NCBI GenBank assembly: GCA_025716855.1
Contig: JAIXMQ010000013.1
Coordinates: 434,001 to 498,000 of the forward strand
DNA length: 64,000 nt
Reading direction: 5' to 3'
DNA from: Pilaira anomala
Lineage: Eukaryota; Mucoromycota; Mucoromycetes; Mucorales; Mucoraceae
The position numbers and the translations under genes were made by a program. Shown one piece after another: positions 1 through 11,529 of this stretch (positions are counted from its first letter, which is position 1; each line of letters begins with the position of its first letter). The notes below the pieces were generated by a model. That model was not told the DNA's origin and did no database searches. It was given only the letters and a program-made list of their open reading frames with translations.

Positions 1-1107
1 GCTTCTCTACGACCATTTTGAACCATCAAATTAAGTTCAACACCGAAATCAACCTTCTCGTTAATACGTTGATAATAACTAGCTTGTATCGCGCCAACAC
101 CTTGGAATTGTGCAGTAGCGATATAATCACTACCAGTATATTTACCGACAAGTGACATGGCAGTTTCTTCCATATCAGGAGTAGGACGTTGCAAAACAAT
201 CTCGGATCCAATCACCAACTTTTGAGATACAGATTGAAGGTAAGAGGCCATATAAAGACCTGTTAATTCCAATGGGTTGGGGTTCATGGTCTTGAATGTC
301 ATTGAATAATCTGTTCCATTTACTTCTTGTTCAACTTGGAGCATAGAATGACCAGGCATATTTGTGAGCTAATATTATATATATGCACTTTTTTTGTTAG
401 CTCTCTTTCGCTCTTTCTCACATTCCCTTATCCCCCCCCCCCTCCTCATTTCTCTTTCTTTTTCTATTTTCTCGATTTTTTTACCTGTGCGACGACCTTT
501 GTAATGGAGTTGGCTGACCAAGCATGTCTAAAGACACCGTTAAGGTTAGTATCATTATCCATGGTACCCTGCAACATGGTCTAACAATAAAAAAAAAATG
601 TGTCAAAAAAATAAATTCTCGTTTGTCTCTTCTCTGTAAAAATCCTTTCTTTTTCGCAAAAAAAAGAACCGAATCTATTGAAAAAAAAACTCACTCTTTC
701 AGTCATATAACCAGACATGAAGTTATACATGGGAGGCATAACTTGAGAACCTAAAGAGAATTGATGTTGAACGTGGAAATTTCCAGAAAGCTCCTTAACA
801 ATGTTGGCTTGAGCACCATCAAAAAGGTAGTTGGAAGTAAAGACCTCTATTGATAGAAAGAGTATTAAGTCACAAGTTCTCAAATTTTTTTTTACGTGTA
901 TCTATTACCTTTGGTAACTTCACCGTGAAGTCTTTCGAACTTTCCAGGGCTAGGTAAGTTGAGACGTCCCTTTTGATAACTGAACCAAGTAGGCCATTGA
1001 AGAGGATTCCAAGGAGATCCCGAAGGCTTTTGATCCTTTAAACCAAAACTGTTGGTAAGAGGAGAGAACATTCTAGGTTGAACGGGTGTAGTCTCTGGTG
1101 TAGCCAT
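1..1107 (-). CDS. TOM40: Mitochondrial import channel Tom40 (C-terminus cut by window edge)
   Basis: Tom40 is the beta-barrel pore of the TOM complex in the mitochondrial outer membrane, through which nearly all nuclear-encoded precursors pass. Four exons were read on the minus strand. Exon 1 (1107-911) carries the N-terminal stretch with NPLQWPTWFSYQ and NLPSPGKFERLHGEV. It joins in frame to exon 2 (EVFTSNYLFDGAQANIVKELS...), which contains the family signature FHVQHQFSLGSQ followed by PPMYNF. Exon 3 encodes MDNDTNLNGVFRHAWS. Exon 4 (from about 360 down) encodes alternating beta-strand sequence including MNPNPLELTGLY and QRPTPDMEE, and is still open at base 1, so the last strands are missing. 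The start is the first ATG after an A-rich leader. It is divergent from the asparaginyl-tRNA synthetase gene, with 593 bp between the two starts. Family identity is clear from the conserved motifs. Confidence 0.93.
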
Positions 1108-1700
1108 TTTTTTTAAAAAAAGTGAAAAAATAAAAAAATATGTGAGGAAATTTTATTTTTTATGGACCCCTTCTCAACCCCCCGCCACAAAATGGCTCTA
1201 AAAAAATAGCTGCCAAAAAATATAAAAAAATAAGAAAAAAACTAAAACTGTGACTTGTTAATCCAATACTTTGAAAGGTGGAAATGACATCATGTTGTAA
1301 AGGTGTTTCTATGCATAGCAACTGTCAAAAGAACAGTAAAAGCTTTTTATAGTTGATGAGAAAAAGATGTGTTTTAAAAGAGGAAAGCAAAATTTAGTTG
1401 ACAGGCTTACTCAAGCAATTACACCATGAAATCTCAGCAGCAACTAAAGAACATTATCTTGCTTTTAAGCAAACTTTACTTGTCAATTAACTTGCATACA
1501 AATCGTATGTACAATGTCAAGTAGGTACATATGAACAAGAAGGAAACCAGCAAGTCGATTTTAAAATGTTCTTTTTTATTTATTTTCACGTCACCCCTAA
1601 TGTTATACCATCATCTTTTCTATCGGCCATTTAAAAAAAAAGTGCATGTCAAAAAGGAATTTCCCTTTTTTTTTTTACCCCTTACAAATAAAATAAAAAT
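1108..1700. other. Divergent intergenic region between TOM40 and the AsnRS gene
   Basis: This 593-bp spacer holds the promoters of both mitochondrial-function genes. It is AT-rich with A- and T-runs; a poly-T tract lies at 1665-1677, just upstream of the AsnRS start. No ORF or RNA gene was recognised. Confidence 0.6.
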
Positions 1701-3258
1701 ATGAATAGGTTCGCCCACCCTCGATTCCTTCAGAGGGCAAATTATACAACAAAGTCTTTATTACCAAACAAAACCATAAAGACCTTATTAAAAGAAGAAA
1801 CCAAAGATGTTTCTGTAAGAGGTTGGGTACGTTCGGTTCGTAAACAAAAGCAAGTGAGCTTCGCAACTGTCAACGACGGTTCCAACTTGAAAGGCATTCA
1901 AGCCATTTTAAACGAACAAGATGCACAATTGTAAGACTTTTGTATATAAATACACTTTTTTTGCTATATATATATATATATAAATTAAAATCTATCCAAT
2001 GTAGGTTAACTACAGGTGCTTGTGTCGAGTTACAAGGTTCTCTTATTGAAAGTCCCGGTAAAGAACAAAATAAAGAATTAAAAGTCACTGCTGTCAAAGT
2101 ATTAGGTGCATGTGATAGTGTAAGTATATAGATATATAAAAAAAAAAAGTACAATACAGTAAAAAAAAAAAAAAAGCTAAAGACTATCCAAAATAGTCTT
2201 ATCCACTTCAAAAGAAACGTCATACGAATGAATTTTTAAGAAGTATTGGACATTTAAGAATGAGAGGTAATACAGGCAGTGCCGTACTTCGAGTTCGAAA
2301 CGCAGCAAGCGAAGGTATCCGGGATTTCTTTCGGGAACAAGAATTTATCTTAACCAATACACCTATTTTAACATCACACGATTGTGAAGGAGGAGGCGAG
2401 GTATTTAAGATTACACCTGTCGATAGCAAGGAACCTACCGAATTCTTTAAGAAGCCAGTGTATTTAACAGTCTCTGGACAATTACATGCAGAGATAATGG
2501 CTTCTGCCATGTCTCGTGTCTATACATTTGGTCCTACTTTTCGAGCCGAAGAATCATTGACTTCGAGGCATTTAGCCGAGTTTTGGATGTTGGAAGCAGA
2601 GATGGCCTTTATTGATGATTTAGGTCCACTTTTAGATGTGACAGAAGGAAGTGTACAGGCAACAACTCGATATGTGATGGAAAATTGTGCTGAAGACCTT
2701 GCATTCTTTAATCAATGGGTAGATAAATCCTTATTAGAAAGATTACAAAAGAGTGTGGATAAACCTTTTGTGAGAATGAGTTATACTGAGGCGATTGAAG
2801 TCTTGTCAAAAGTACAAGAAAAGGAAAAGAACAAGTTTCAATATCCTACTACATGGGGATCGAGTCTTCAATCAGAACATGAACGTTATTTAGCATCCGA
2901 GTATTGTAAACAACCCGTGTTTGTGACAGATTATCCAGCTCATTTAAAACCATTTTATATGAGAGCAAACGAAGATGGAAAGACAGTAGGTTGTTTTGAT
3001 TTATTATTACCTGGTATTGGTGAATTAGTGGGTGGATCAATGCGTGAAGAAAGATATTCTGTATTGGAGCAAAAAATGAAGGATGCAAAAATGAATATGG
3101 AAGATTATCAATGGTATTTAGATTTACGTAAATATGGTAGTGCTCCTCATGGTGGTTATGGTATTGGTTTTGAAAGATTGTTATTATGGTTGACTGGTCT
3201 TGAGAATGTACGTGAAGTTATTCCTATGCCTAGATGGGTTGGTAGCTGTAAATATTAG
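1701..3258 (+). CDS. Asparaginyl-tRNA synthetase, mitochondrial type
   Basis: This class II aminoacyl-tRNA synthetase charges tRNA-Asn with asparagine, probably in mitochondria. Exons are 1701-1930, 2005-2119 and 2197-3258, giving 468 residues. The N-terminus (MNRFAHPRFLQRANYTTKS) is basic and resembles a mitochondrial presequence. Then come the OB-fold anticodon-binding domain (VSVRGWVRSVRKQKQVSFATV...) and the class II catalytic core. The core shows motif 1 around RVRNAASEGIRDFF, motif 2 in TFGPTFRAEESLTSRHLAEFWMLEAE, split here as TFGPTFRAEE and RHLAEFWMLEAE, and motif 3 in GYGIGFERLLLWLTG. The C-terminus is the typical AsnRS ending IPMPRWVGSC. Length and domain order match NARS2/Slm5 proteins. 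All junctions keep the reading frame: AATT|G at intron 1 and phase 0 at intron 2. Confidence 0.93.
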
Positions 3259-3355
3259 ATTTTCGATAGTATAGAAAAAAAACCCCCTTCCTATTATATA
3301 ATCATAATATAAAAATAAAAAAATAGTTTTATTTTATATGTATATTTATTATTTA

Positions 3356-5713
3356 TTATGCAATCGTATTTTGAGATGAAACACCAGGTGCACCATTTAA
3401 TACTTCATCAAGACTTACATGACGAGATAACTCATTAAATACCTAAAAAAAAAAATATTATAGAGTGATGAGTGACTAATAATAATAATATATATATAAC
3501 AGGTATGTAAAACTTACAGTCTCATCCACAGGTATAATAGATTTACGTCTGAAAAATTGATATTGAGTTGGCTGGGAATCAAATTGTTGCATGTCAGGAT
3601 GAATATCATCCTTTTGCTCTTGTTCAACAGGAGAATCAGTTTCCAAAACATCTTCTTCTTCTTCTTCCTCCTCCTCCTCCTCCTCATCATCATCATCTAA
3701 TAAAGGATCTGTTGTAGAATGGAACAGATTTTCTGTAGTTGAAGTATCTTTTGCTGATGACAATTTATTTATATTTAATCTCTCTACTTTTTGTTGTAAT
3801 TGTTTCCAATTATCTTCTCTTTCTTTTAAAAGTTTACGTTCCATTTGTCTTTGATGTTTATATTCGTTTGCACATTCATCAAATAATGTAGGATCAATAT
3901 CAATACATAATTTTAACGCTGTATATACTAAGCTTAAAATTGTTCTAACAAAAAATCATTAGTAAATTTTTATTGTATATATATATATACACCATTTGCT
4001 CCTGACTTACTTGTTCCAATGTGTCTTTGAGGTCTTGTAAAGAGTAGGGAAAATCAAAGGCATAATGACTTTAATATTTTCAGCCATCATACTTACTACA
4101 TAATCATTATTCCAATAATATAAAGCTCTTTCAGATACTTGAAAATGAGGAGAAGCAACACATTGACTTAATTTGGTGAATAAAGGACACATAATTTTTT
4201 GAAATTCCTGAACTTCAACTACATCCAAAATCTCTTCAATTTCATTCAAGAACATGACTTCTTTTGTACTATTTACTTTTGGCCAGTAACGTAATAAACC
4301 AGTAATGACTTCATAAGTTAAGTTTGGATCCTTTTCCAAGAATTGAACTACACAGTAGGCTAATTGAGGATGATATAATACAAGTGATTTTACCTTGTGT
4401 AAAGGTACTAATACACGAGATAAAAACAATTTGTGCTCTTCTTTTAAAGGTAACGCAAATCCATTAATAATACTTCCCAAAATCTCTAAAAATTCTGCTA
4501 TTCCATTATGTCGTTCTGTTTCATAAATGAATTGAAAAAAGATGTTGTTGATTGATCTACGAATGAAAGCACGTAAATTTAAAAATTTTCCATATATTCG
4601 GTGTAACGTTGTCTTTAAGAAATCACGTTCTCGAGGATCTTCGCAGTCAAATAGATCTAGTAACTGTATAAAGAGTTAGTTAACAGTAATACTTTTATTT
4701 ATTTTTCTTTACCTGGTGTATAAATTTATGATCTATATGTTTCTTTGCAAAGTTAATGTTGAATTCATGAGACTCTAAAAATCTTAAAAAGAATTCATAT
4801 ACAATTTGCAAATGAGGCCAAGCTAATTCTAATACAGGTTCATCTTCTTCAGGATCAAATGCATCACCTGTTGGATTTACTTGAGGAGGAATAGGACGAA
4901 ATAAATTAATAGCAAACTAAAAAAGAAATTAAATAAATAAATAATATATATGCATATAAAATAAAACTTACCATATTCACAATCTCGGGATATACGTTTT
5001 CGGTTAATACGCCTCTATTCATAGAGATGTGCTCTAAAATTTCTTGCAACGTTTGACGTTTAATTTCCTTTTCTCGTAATTCAGCAGATGCATCACTAAA
5101 ATCAAAAACGACGGTACATTGTTTAATTTTTTGAATAAATAAATCTGGACGCATATGACTTGGCACCTCTATATATAAATAATTCATTAACATACATTAT
5201 ATTTATATGCTCCCCCCATCACTTTACCATGAAATGCCGGTGTAGGCTCCAATACAACTTTTTCAGTCACATAAAATCGACTTGACTTTTGTCTACGTGG
5301 TGCTTTACTAATTGGAATTTGGTCCATAGAAGCATTTTTGAGTCGATGATGCAAAGGTCCTGTTTTAGGTGCATCTCTGTCTCCAGGTTTGACATGAGGA
5401 GAATTATGCATGAAATTATTATTGTTACCACGAGGGTTAGCTTTTATCTGTTGTGACTTTTTTAAAACAGGTTAAAACTTTTGTTTCCCCCTTTTTTATT
5501 TTATTTTATTTTATTTTATTTACCATATCCACTGCTACTGCTAAATTTGTTGTTGAATCAATAATACTATTAGGTTTAGGTGAATCGGGTGGTTCCGTAT
5601 TATCTGTTGGTGTAGTTTTAGTTCTTGTAAGCTAATAACTAGTTTATTAGTATTTTTATATTTAAAGAGTTAGACAATAAAGAACATACTGCTTCTTTCC
5701 ATCCCTTCATCAT
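3356..5713 (-). CDS. PP2A regulatory subunit B56/B' (Rts1-type)
   Basis: B56 subunits direct protein phosphatase 2A to substrates; the yeast homologue Rts1 acts in mitotic checkpoints and at centromeres. Eight exons were traced from ATG ATG at 5713. A short Thr/Pro/Asn-rich N-terminal part is followed by [20 protein letters not shown], then the HEAT-like helical core: [94 protein letters not shown] and [16 protein letters not shown] (given here in pieces). These are hallmark B56 segments. The C-terminal tail has a Glu/Asp run (about 3640-3700) and ends SSQNTIA. The gene is convergent with the AsnRS gene (98 bp between stops). Identity to the family is firm; one-to-one orthology with Rts1 is an inference. 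Confidence 0.92.
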
Positions 5714-5937
5714 TGTCTAATGAGCTTCTTTTATTGTCAAGTCAACAAAAAAATAAATAAATAAAAGAAAAAGCGTGTAAAAAGAAAATAAAAAACTTAC
5801 AAGTTGACGTCTTATATATATTTTTTTTAAAAATAAAAATAAAAGAGAAAGAGAGAAAAAAAAACAATGAAAGGTGTGGGCAAACAAGGAGTACAAGAGA
5901 GAAAAAGGAGGGGTTTATAACTTTTGTACCTCTTTCA

Positions 5938-6159
5938 ATGGAGCTTATTTTTTTTCGGAAATTGTACTCTAATTTCGCTCTTCCAATCATATCTTTATCT
6001 AATTTATTGATACTACTTGTATACGCGTCGTATCATACGACATGTCAAATAGATCTGTCAGTAGCTATTAATTCTATTGATCGTTTGTATACCACTTTAA
6101 ATTATTTTGTTCTTTTAGTTGCTTGTTATCGGTTCATTACCAACGGCCGAAACTTATAA
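5938..6159 (+). CDS. Possible small membrane protein, unrecognised
   Basis: This 73-residue ATG-to-stop ORF lies 224 bp from the divergent B56 gene start. It has two hydrophobic stretches, FALPIISLSNLLILLVYASY and LNYFVLLVACYRFI, separated by a polar loop, so it could be a two-pass membrane microprotein. No family was recognised. Chance ORFs of this length are common in AT-rich DNA and T-rich codons look hydrophobic by default, so support is weak. Splicing to other exons cannot be excluded. Confidence 0.2.
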   Translation: MELIFFRKLYSNFALPIISLSNLLILLVYASYHTTCQIDLSVAINSIDRLYTTLNYFVLLVACYRFITNGRNL

Positions 6160-7249
6160 TTTAACATGCCTACCACCTGTTCTTTTTCAAGCAGTTTTAG
6201 TTACTTTTCGACTTACGCCTCCTAAACTCTGTTTTAATTGACCTGGAATTGAAGTATGCAGGATAGAGTTCAATGAGCTACCAATAGTTGCTGGTGAAGC
6301 TGTGAAACAAGGCATAGAATCAATGGGCATGCTAAATTTCTTTTTTGGTATTTTTTTATCGTTTTCATATTTTATCGTCATTATAGGAATACAGAATATA
6401 CTGAAACGAATAAATAATCAACCTAGTTACTGTAGTAAGCATATACTACTTTTTTTTTTAAAAAATTCTCGATTGTCTAACAATAGGTTTACAATGCCCT
6501 GCATTCTCATCATGATTAATCAGTAGCAGATAATATGAGTTATATCTGATGCCATTTGGCAAGTGAGAACATCCAAACTTTTTTGTTTCTATAGTAACAT
6601 TACTACAGATATAATAGAAACCATAGCCACCACTATTTCATCACTTTCGATTCCGGATAAGTTTTTTTTATGAGAAAAAAGAGGAGTAAAATCATGCCAA
6701 TTAAAAAAAAGGCCTTTTTTTTCAACTAAAATTATTGGAATTGTACAACAATTCAAGCTCAATTGGTTCGCTATTCCTAACCAGCTTGAACTTAGATATT
6801 ATAACTATGATGAGCCACTCATTCAATTATGATGATAATTTTGAGGGCTTTGCGCATCCACCAAATAGGAAGAAATGGGAGCTTATTTATCACAGTTATT
6901 ATCAACTTTATCATAACGCCAATCCTGTTCACAAAAGCCAATAAATTTAATATGCCACTCTTTTGTTCAGGCTCACTCTTGCTTTTTCATAAGTTTTTAT
7001 CACTTGATTTTATCAAGCTTTTATTTAGTAATAATGTGGCATATATCGACAATCTAAAATACTAACGTTTTTTGGCTATTTAAAGACTGTAGTTATAGAG
7101 TACAATGAGTGCCAATAAATGCAAAGTAACATAGTTTTGGTTTATTTGTTTAATACATTTATATGAGAGATGTACGTAATACTTGAATAAGGAAAAAAAA
7201 AAGTGAGAAAAGAGTCTTTACTAGGTCAGAAGCGACAGAGGCAAAGATA

Positions 7250-7500
7250 TATTGTCATGAAGGGCAAGAGAGTGCCCTTTTCTTCGGGCTGTTTGTCTCA
7301 CACATGTAATTTGATGTTTTTCTTAAGGGACACATGGGTGGTACATAGGATTGCGAACAATCTCGAGTAGGGAACACAGGGTTGTTCGTAGGATTGGGTC
7401 TTTATCCTTGGACCACGGCCCTATATACACCCATGTGGTCCGTAATAAACCTGTTTATTTTAGCAAGAAGTAATGAATGATGAAGAACAAAATCAAATTC
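7250..7500. mobile_element. LTR-like patch with nested inverted repeats (candidate solo LTR remnant)
   Basis: The arms at 7328-7349 and 7419-7441 form an imperfect inverted repeat with the identical 10-base core CACATGGGTG. Inside it, ATTGCGAACAATC-like sequence (7350-7362) pairs with GGTTGTTCGTAG (7380-7391). A second arrangement, GGACCAC (7410-7416) with GTGGTCC (7435-7441), gives a perfect 7-bp stem. A TATATA box (7422-7427) is followed about 20 bp later by AATAAA (7444-7449), the promoter-plus-polyA order seen in retrotransposon LTRs. The patch is more GC-rich than its surroundings. No target duplication, primer-binding site or coding remnant was found, so the element call is tentative. 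Confidence 0.3.
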
Positions 7501-7530
7501 ATAAACCGCCCGCTTAAAAGTATAGATAAT

Positions 7531-7698
7531 TATGAGACGATATTATTAATGTTGTTCTTCAGAGTATCTTGGAGGTTATATTTAGAATCGTCTCATTAGG
7601 ACGATAAGGTATAAGCTTACTGTTAGCTTCAAAGCAATGTTTCTTCTTTACAATAAGTACATAGCTTATTGATATCATATTCTTTAAAGAAACATTCT
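7531..7698. repeat. Cluster of short inverted repeats
   Basis: TATGAGACGATA (7531-7542) is matched by AATCGTCTCATTA (7586-7598) on the opposite strand. AGCAATGTTTCTTCTTTA (7633-7650) is matched by CTTTAAAGAAACATTCT (7682-7698). Between the latter arms, AATAAG and CTTATT form a small inner stem. The cluster lies 90-250 bp upstream of the hydroxyacyl-CoA dehydrogenase start and could be a degenerate transposon end or a structured promoter element. Confidence 0.4.
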
Positions 7699-7786
7699 CA
7701 CGAGCACGTGATTGTGTAGTTATTTAATTTCAAGGAACCATTTTATTTATTTTATTCCTTCTTTCTTTTTATAGAACAATAAAAGT

Positions 7787-8964
7787 ATGCTTATTCCTAA
7801 AGCTTTAAACAGTGTCAAGGTAAAAAAAAAAAAGATATTAGTAATTATTTACGAGATACTAAAACAGAAAATTAATTTGATAATTTAATTTAGGGGCAAT
7901 TCAGGGGTTTATCAACTTCTGTAAGTATATTAAAAAAAAAAAAGAGTTCTGCACAAAAATGAATAACCTAAATTTATTTTATAATATAGGTTGGTAATGT
8001 TAAACGTGTTGGTGTTATTGGATCAGGACAAATGGGTCTTGGTATTGCTTATGTTGCTGCCAACGTTACACGTCTTCCTGTTGTTTTAATGGACGTCAGT
8101 CAAGCTCAAACGGATAAAGGCATGGTCTTTATGGGTAAAGTCGTATATTTGCACACAAAATAAAAATAAGCTTCTCACTCAGTCTTTCTCTTTAGATAAA
8201 CTTTTACAAAAGGATGTTACAAAGAACAAAATCACTTCCGAACATGCAAAAATCACACGAGAACTTGTTTCCACCACTAACAGCTTATCCAACTTGAGTG
8301 ATGTAGATTTCATCATCGAAGCTGCTTCGGAAAACATGAACATCAAATCTGCTATCTTCCGTGACTTGGATGCAATCTGTAAGCCATCCAGTATTTTGGC
8401 AACTAACACAAGTTCTATCAGTATCACCAAGATTGCCGCTGCTACAAAGCGTCCTGAACAGGTTATTGGTATGCATTTCATGAATCCTGTACCTGTTATG
8501 AAATTAGTCGAGATTATTCCTGGTTTAGCTACCACTGACGCCGTTCTTCAAGAAACACTTGGTTTAGCAAAGGCTATGGGAAAGACAACTACTGTTGTTC
8601 AAGATATCCCTGGTTTTGTAGCCAATAGACTTTTAATGCCTTATATTAATGAAGCTGTTATGCTTTTAGAATGTGTAAGAGAGAGAAAAAAAAAATACGA
8701 AAAATGTTTATATTCTTATTATTATTATTATAGGGCGCTGCTTCTGCTGAAGATATTGATACTACCATGAAATTGGGTACAAATATGCCAATGGGTCCCT
8801 TGACTTTAGCTGATTTCATTGGTTTGGATACTTGTCTTGCCATCATGAAAGTACTTCACGAAAACACAGGTGACTCCAAATACCGTCCCAGTGTTTTGCT
8901 TCAAAAGTATGTTGATGCTGGTTGGGTCGGTAAGAAGAGTGGAAGAGGAATCTACTCTTATTAA
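7787..8964 (+). CDS. 3-hydroxyacyl-CoA dehydrogenase, mitochondrial HADH type
   Basis: This enzyme oxidises 3-hydroxyacyl-CoA with NAD+ in fatty-acid beta-oxidation (or 3-hydroxybutyryl-CoA in related pathways). Exons: 7787-7819, 7894-7920, 7990-8134, 8196-8674 and 8734-8964. The first two tiny exons encode [20 protein letters not shown], which looks like a mitochondrial targeting peptide. The Rossmann fold follows, with [17 protein letters not shown]. Splicing restores [10 protein letters not shown], the family's DKLL motif. Also visible are [19 protein letters not shown], the catalytic [13 protein letters not shown] (His of the His-Glu pair) and [17 protein letters not shown]. The C-terminal helical domain starts at [15 protein letters not shown] and ends [14 protein letters not shown]. 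The length of about 304 residues matches HADH. Confidence 0.93.
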
Positions 8965-9476
8965 ACAATGACATTGTTCTATTAGAAATTTAATAAATAA
9001 ATAAATTCATTTTTTTTTTTTTGCACCTAATATATTATGTTTGACAGCATGGGATAGAAGTTGATATTACAATTACTGTTTGTGATACTCGGTAGCACAT
9101 TACCGAACGTGGTAGTTTTCGATTGATCTGAAGCAGTTACTATAGTTACAAAATGATTGTTAAATTTTAACTGATAAGTATCTTTCAGTCGCCTTTCTTT
9201 TATTTTTATACAGTTCATTTGTGAGAAATATAGCAAAGTTAAAAAGAAAACAACAACTAACCTTAAAATAACTTTGTTCCAAACTCCTTCCCAATCAATA
9301 ATTTTCATTTAATAAATGAGGAAACACTTGTTAATAAACAACCCCCTTTTTTTTCAAAATAAAAAAAAAAACCTTCTCCCTTTTCTCTTTCTTTTTATCT
9401 TTTCTCTCTTTTTTAAATCCTTTCTTTCCTTTTTTTTTCTCTCTTCTTTCTTTCTCTTTCTTTCTTTCTAAATATT
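8965..9476. other. Intergenic region
   Basis: This 512-bp stretch contains a minus-strand ORF of low support (9027-9308, listed separately) and a strongly pyrimidine-rich leader (about 9371-9470, CT/T runs) immediately before the PUF-protein start. Such leaders are typical of fungal promoters. Confidence 0.5.
9027..9308 (-). CDS. Possible small single-pass membrane protein, unrecognised
   Basis: This 93-codon ATG ORF encodes a charged N-terminus (MKIIDWEGVWNKVI), one hydrophobic stretch (LRLVVVFFLTLLYFS) and a polar C-terminus rich in Thr, Asn and Ser. That is the layout of a signal-anchored small protein. No family was recognised. It lies convergent to the hydroxyacyl-CoA dehydrogenase gene and 169 bp upstream of the divergent PUF gene. 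It could equally be a chance ORF. Confidence 0.25.
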   Translation of the reverse strand: MKIIDWEGVWNKVILRLVVVFFLTLLYFSQMNCIKIKERRLKDTYQLKFNNHFVTIVTASDQSKTTTFGNVLPSITNSNCNINFYPMLSNIIY

Positions 9477-11497
9477 ATGCAACATACAACTGTGAAAGAC
9501 AGACTTTCTTCAAATACTTCCTTTCCTTCCGCCAGGTAAACTCTTTTGCCCCTCCCCCTAAATAAATATATACATAAAAACTCAAAAACTTTATTCATCT
9601 CATTTTAAAATAATAATAGAGACCTAGATGTAGTATTAGAAGAATCAGATTCAGTAGACACATTTAGTTACCTAGACAGTATACTCGACACGACTTACTT
9701 ACCACAAAAGCCGTATATGACTACCAACGCACCGTTACGTCGTCCACGAGCCGGTACCATGCCTTCCTATATGAACCAACAAATACCACCACCTATTACA
9801 AACTATTTAAATACCAACGGTAACCATAACAACAACAATAACAACAGACACCGTTCTGGCTCATTAACTTTACCTACTCCTGCCAGTTTAAACATACCAG
9901 CTACTCTTTACCCATGGTCGTCTTCTTCTACTTCTGAAGAACCTATCTCTCCATCCACAGAACAATTATTACAAGGCGATGATGATTTCTCTATTGCACG
10001 TACTTTAAGATCTATTGGTTTAGATGATGAACATGATAATAAACCACGATCAAGAAGTAGATCCTATTCTGTTAATAATACTATGACATATCAACTACAA
10101 CAAGATACCATTTCAACACCAAGAGCCCGCATCTCAAATAACTTTTCTACACTAGATAATTCTTCTAATAATCCTGTCATGATTGGAAATAGACCAAGAG
10201 CTTCTAGTATGGGTAGAATGGATTATTCAAGAATAACTCCTCCTGGGTTGTCTTCTTTATGGAAGATGCAATTAGGTACTCTTCATGATGAAGAATACGA
10301 GCCTCAGCATCACCATCATTCAATGATTGATCCGCCACTTTCTTTGGGTGATTCTGAATTATTAGCCAACATGATTGATAATCCCACTACCATAGATGTA
10401 AGTTTATTCATAATACACTTAAAAAACATATTTCTAACTTTTTGTTTTTTTTTTCAATAGAACAATAATAATAGATCTAGTTTTATATCATCTTCTTCTC
10501 CAGCTATTACACTCCCTTTAACTACAAACATACCCAACAATTCTATAATTTCACGCTCACTCTGGATCGGCAATATCGATATGTCTATCACAATGGACAG
10601 TCTTACTCGATTGTTCTCCAATTATGGTTCTATTGAAAGCGTCCGACTTCTCATGGAAAAAGAATGTGCATTTATAAACTTTTATAATTTGGATGATGCA
10701 GTACGTGCTAAAGAAGATGTCTTGACAAACTTGGGAGGACGTATTGGTAGTTGTATTGTTCGTATTGGGTACGGAAGAGCAGAGACATTAGCCGTGACTA
10801 CACCGATTGAAATACCCGTTGTATCACAACCCACCCGAGCGCTTTGTAAGTTTTTTTTTTTTTTTGATTTAGATTTATTTAAATTAACAAAAACTAACTT
10901 TTTTCTCTTTCTCTCTTTTAGGGCTAGGTAATATGCCAGCCACTACAACAGAAGCTATTCTTAATCGTGTATTCAGTTTATTCGGTTCAATTGAATCTAT
11001 TCGAGTTCTCTCACATAAAAACTGTGCATTTATCAACTACGAAACTGTTGAAAGTGCTTCCGATGCGCGTGACGCACTTTTACAAAACGATCCAAGAGTC
11101 CAGGACCTTTGGGGTGTCCGCATTGGATTTGCTAAAGTACCATTACTTTCTAATAATAACAAACCTTCTCCTTCTCCAAAGCAACCATTGTCAAATGCTT
11201 CTTCAATTGAAGACATTTCAACCAATCAATTCAACACCGAATTATGGTCCTTAATGAAACAATTAGGTGCTCCCGATACTGCTATTGATTTAGTAAAGTC
11301 ACTTCAATCTTCTTCTTATTTTGAGTCGATACCACCTGTACCTGAATATGGTTTACATCGAAGACATGATGCTTCAAAATTAAGAGAGATCCGAAAGAAA
11401 TTAGATATAACGACTGATAAGGTAGAGGCGGATACAATTGCTATGGAGTGTTTAGATGAACTTGCCGAGATTTGCAGTGGTAAGAACAAGACTCTTT

Positions 11498-11529
<32 letters not shown>

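Larger units (their letters stand above)
5714..7786. other. Gene-poor 2-kb intergenic region with inverted repeats
   Basis: No gene with recognisable homology was found here. There is one small two-hydrophobic-segment ORF (5938-6159, listed separately), an LTR-like patch with nested inverted repeats (7250-7500) and further short inverted repeats (7531-7698). The right end is the promoter of the hydroxyacyl-CoA dehydrogenase gene. Confidence 0.5.

Noticed and set aside
6187..6381. 64-codon minus-strand frame
   Set aside because: Protein-like composition but no domain, no exon partner, and overlaps the region of an uncertain opposite-strand ORF.
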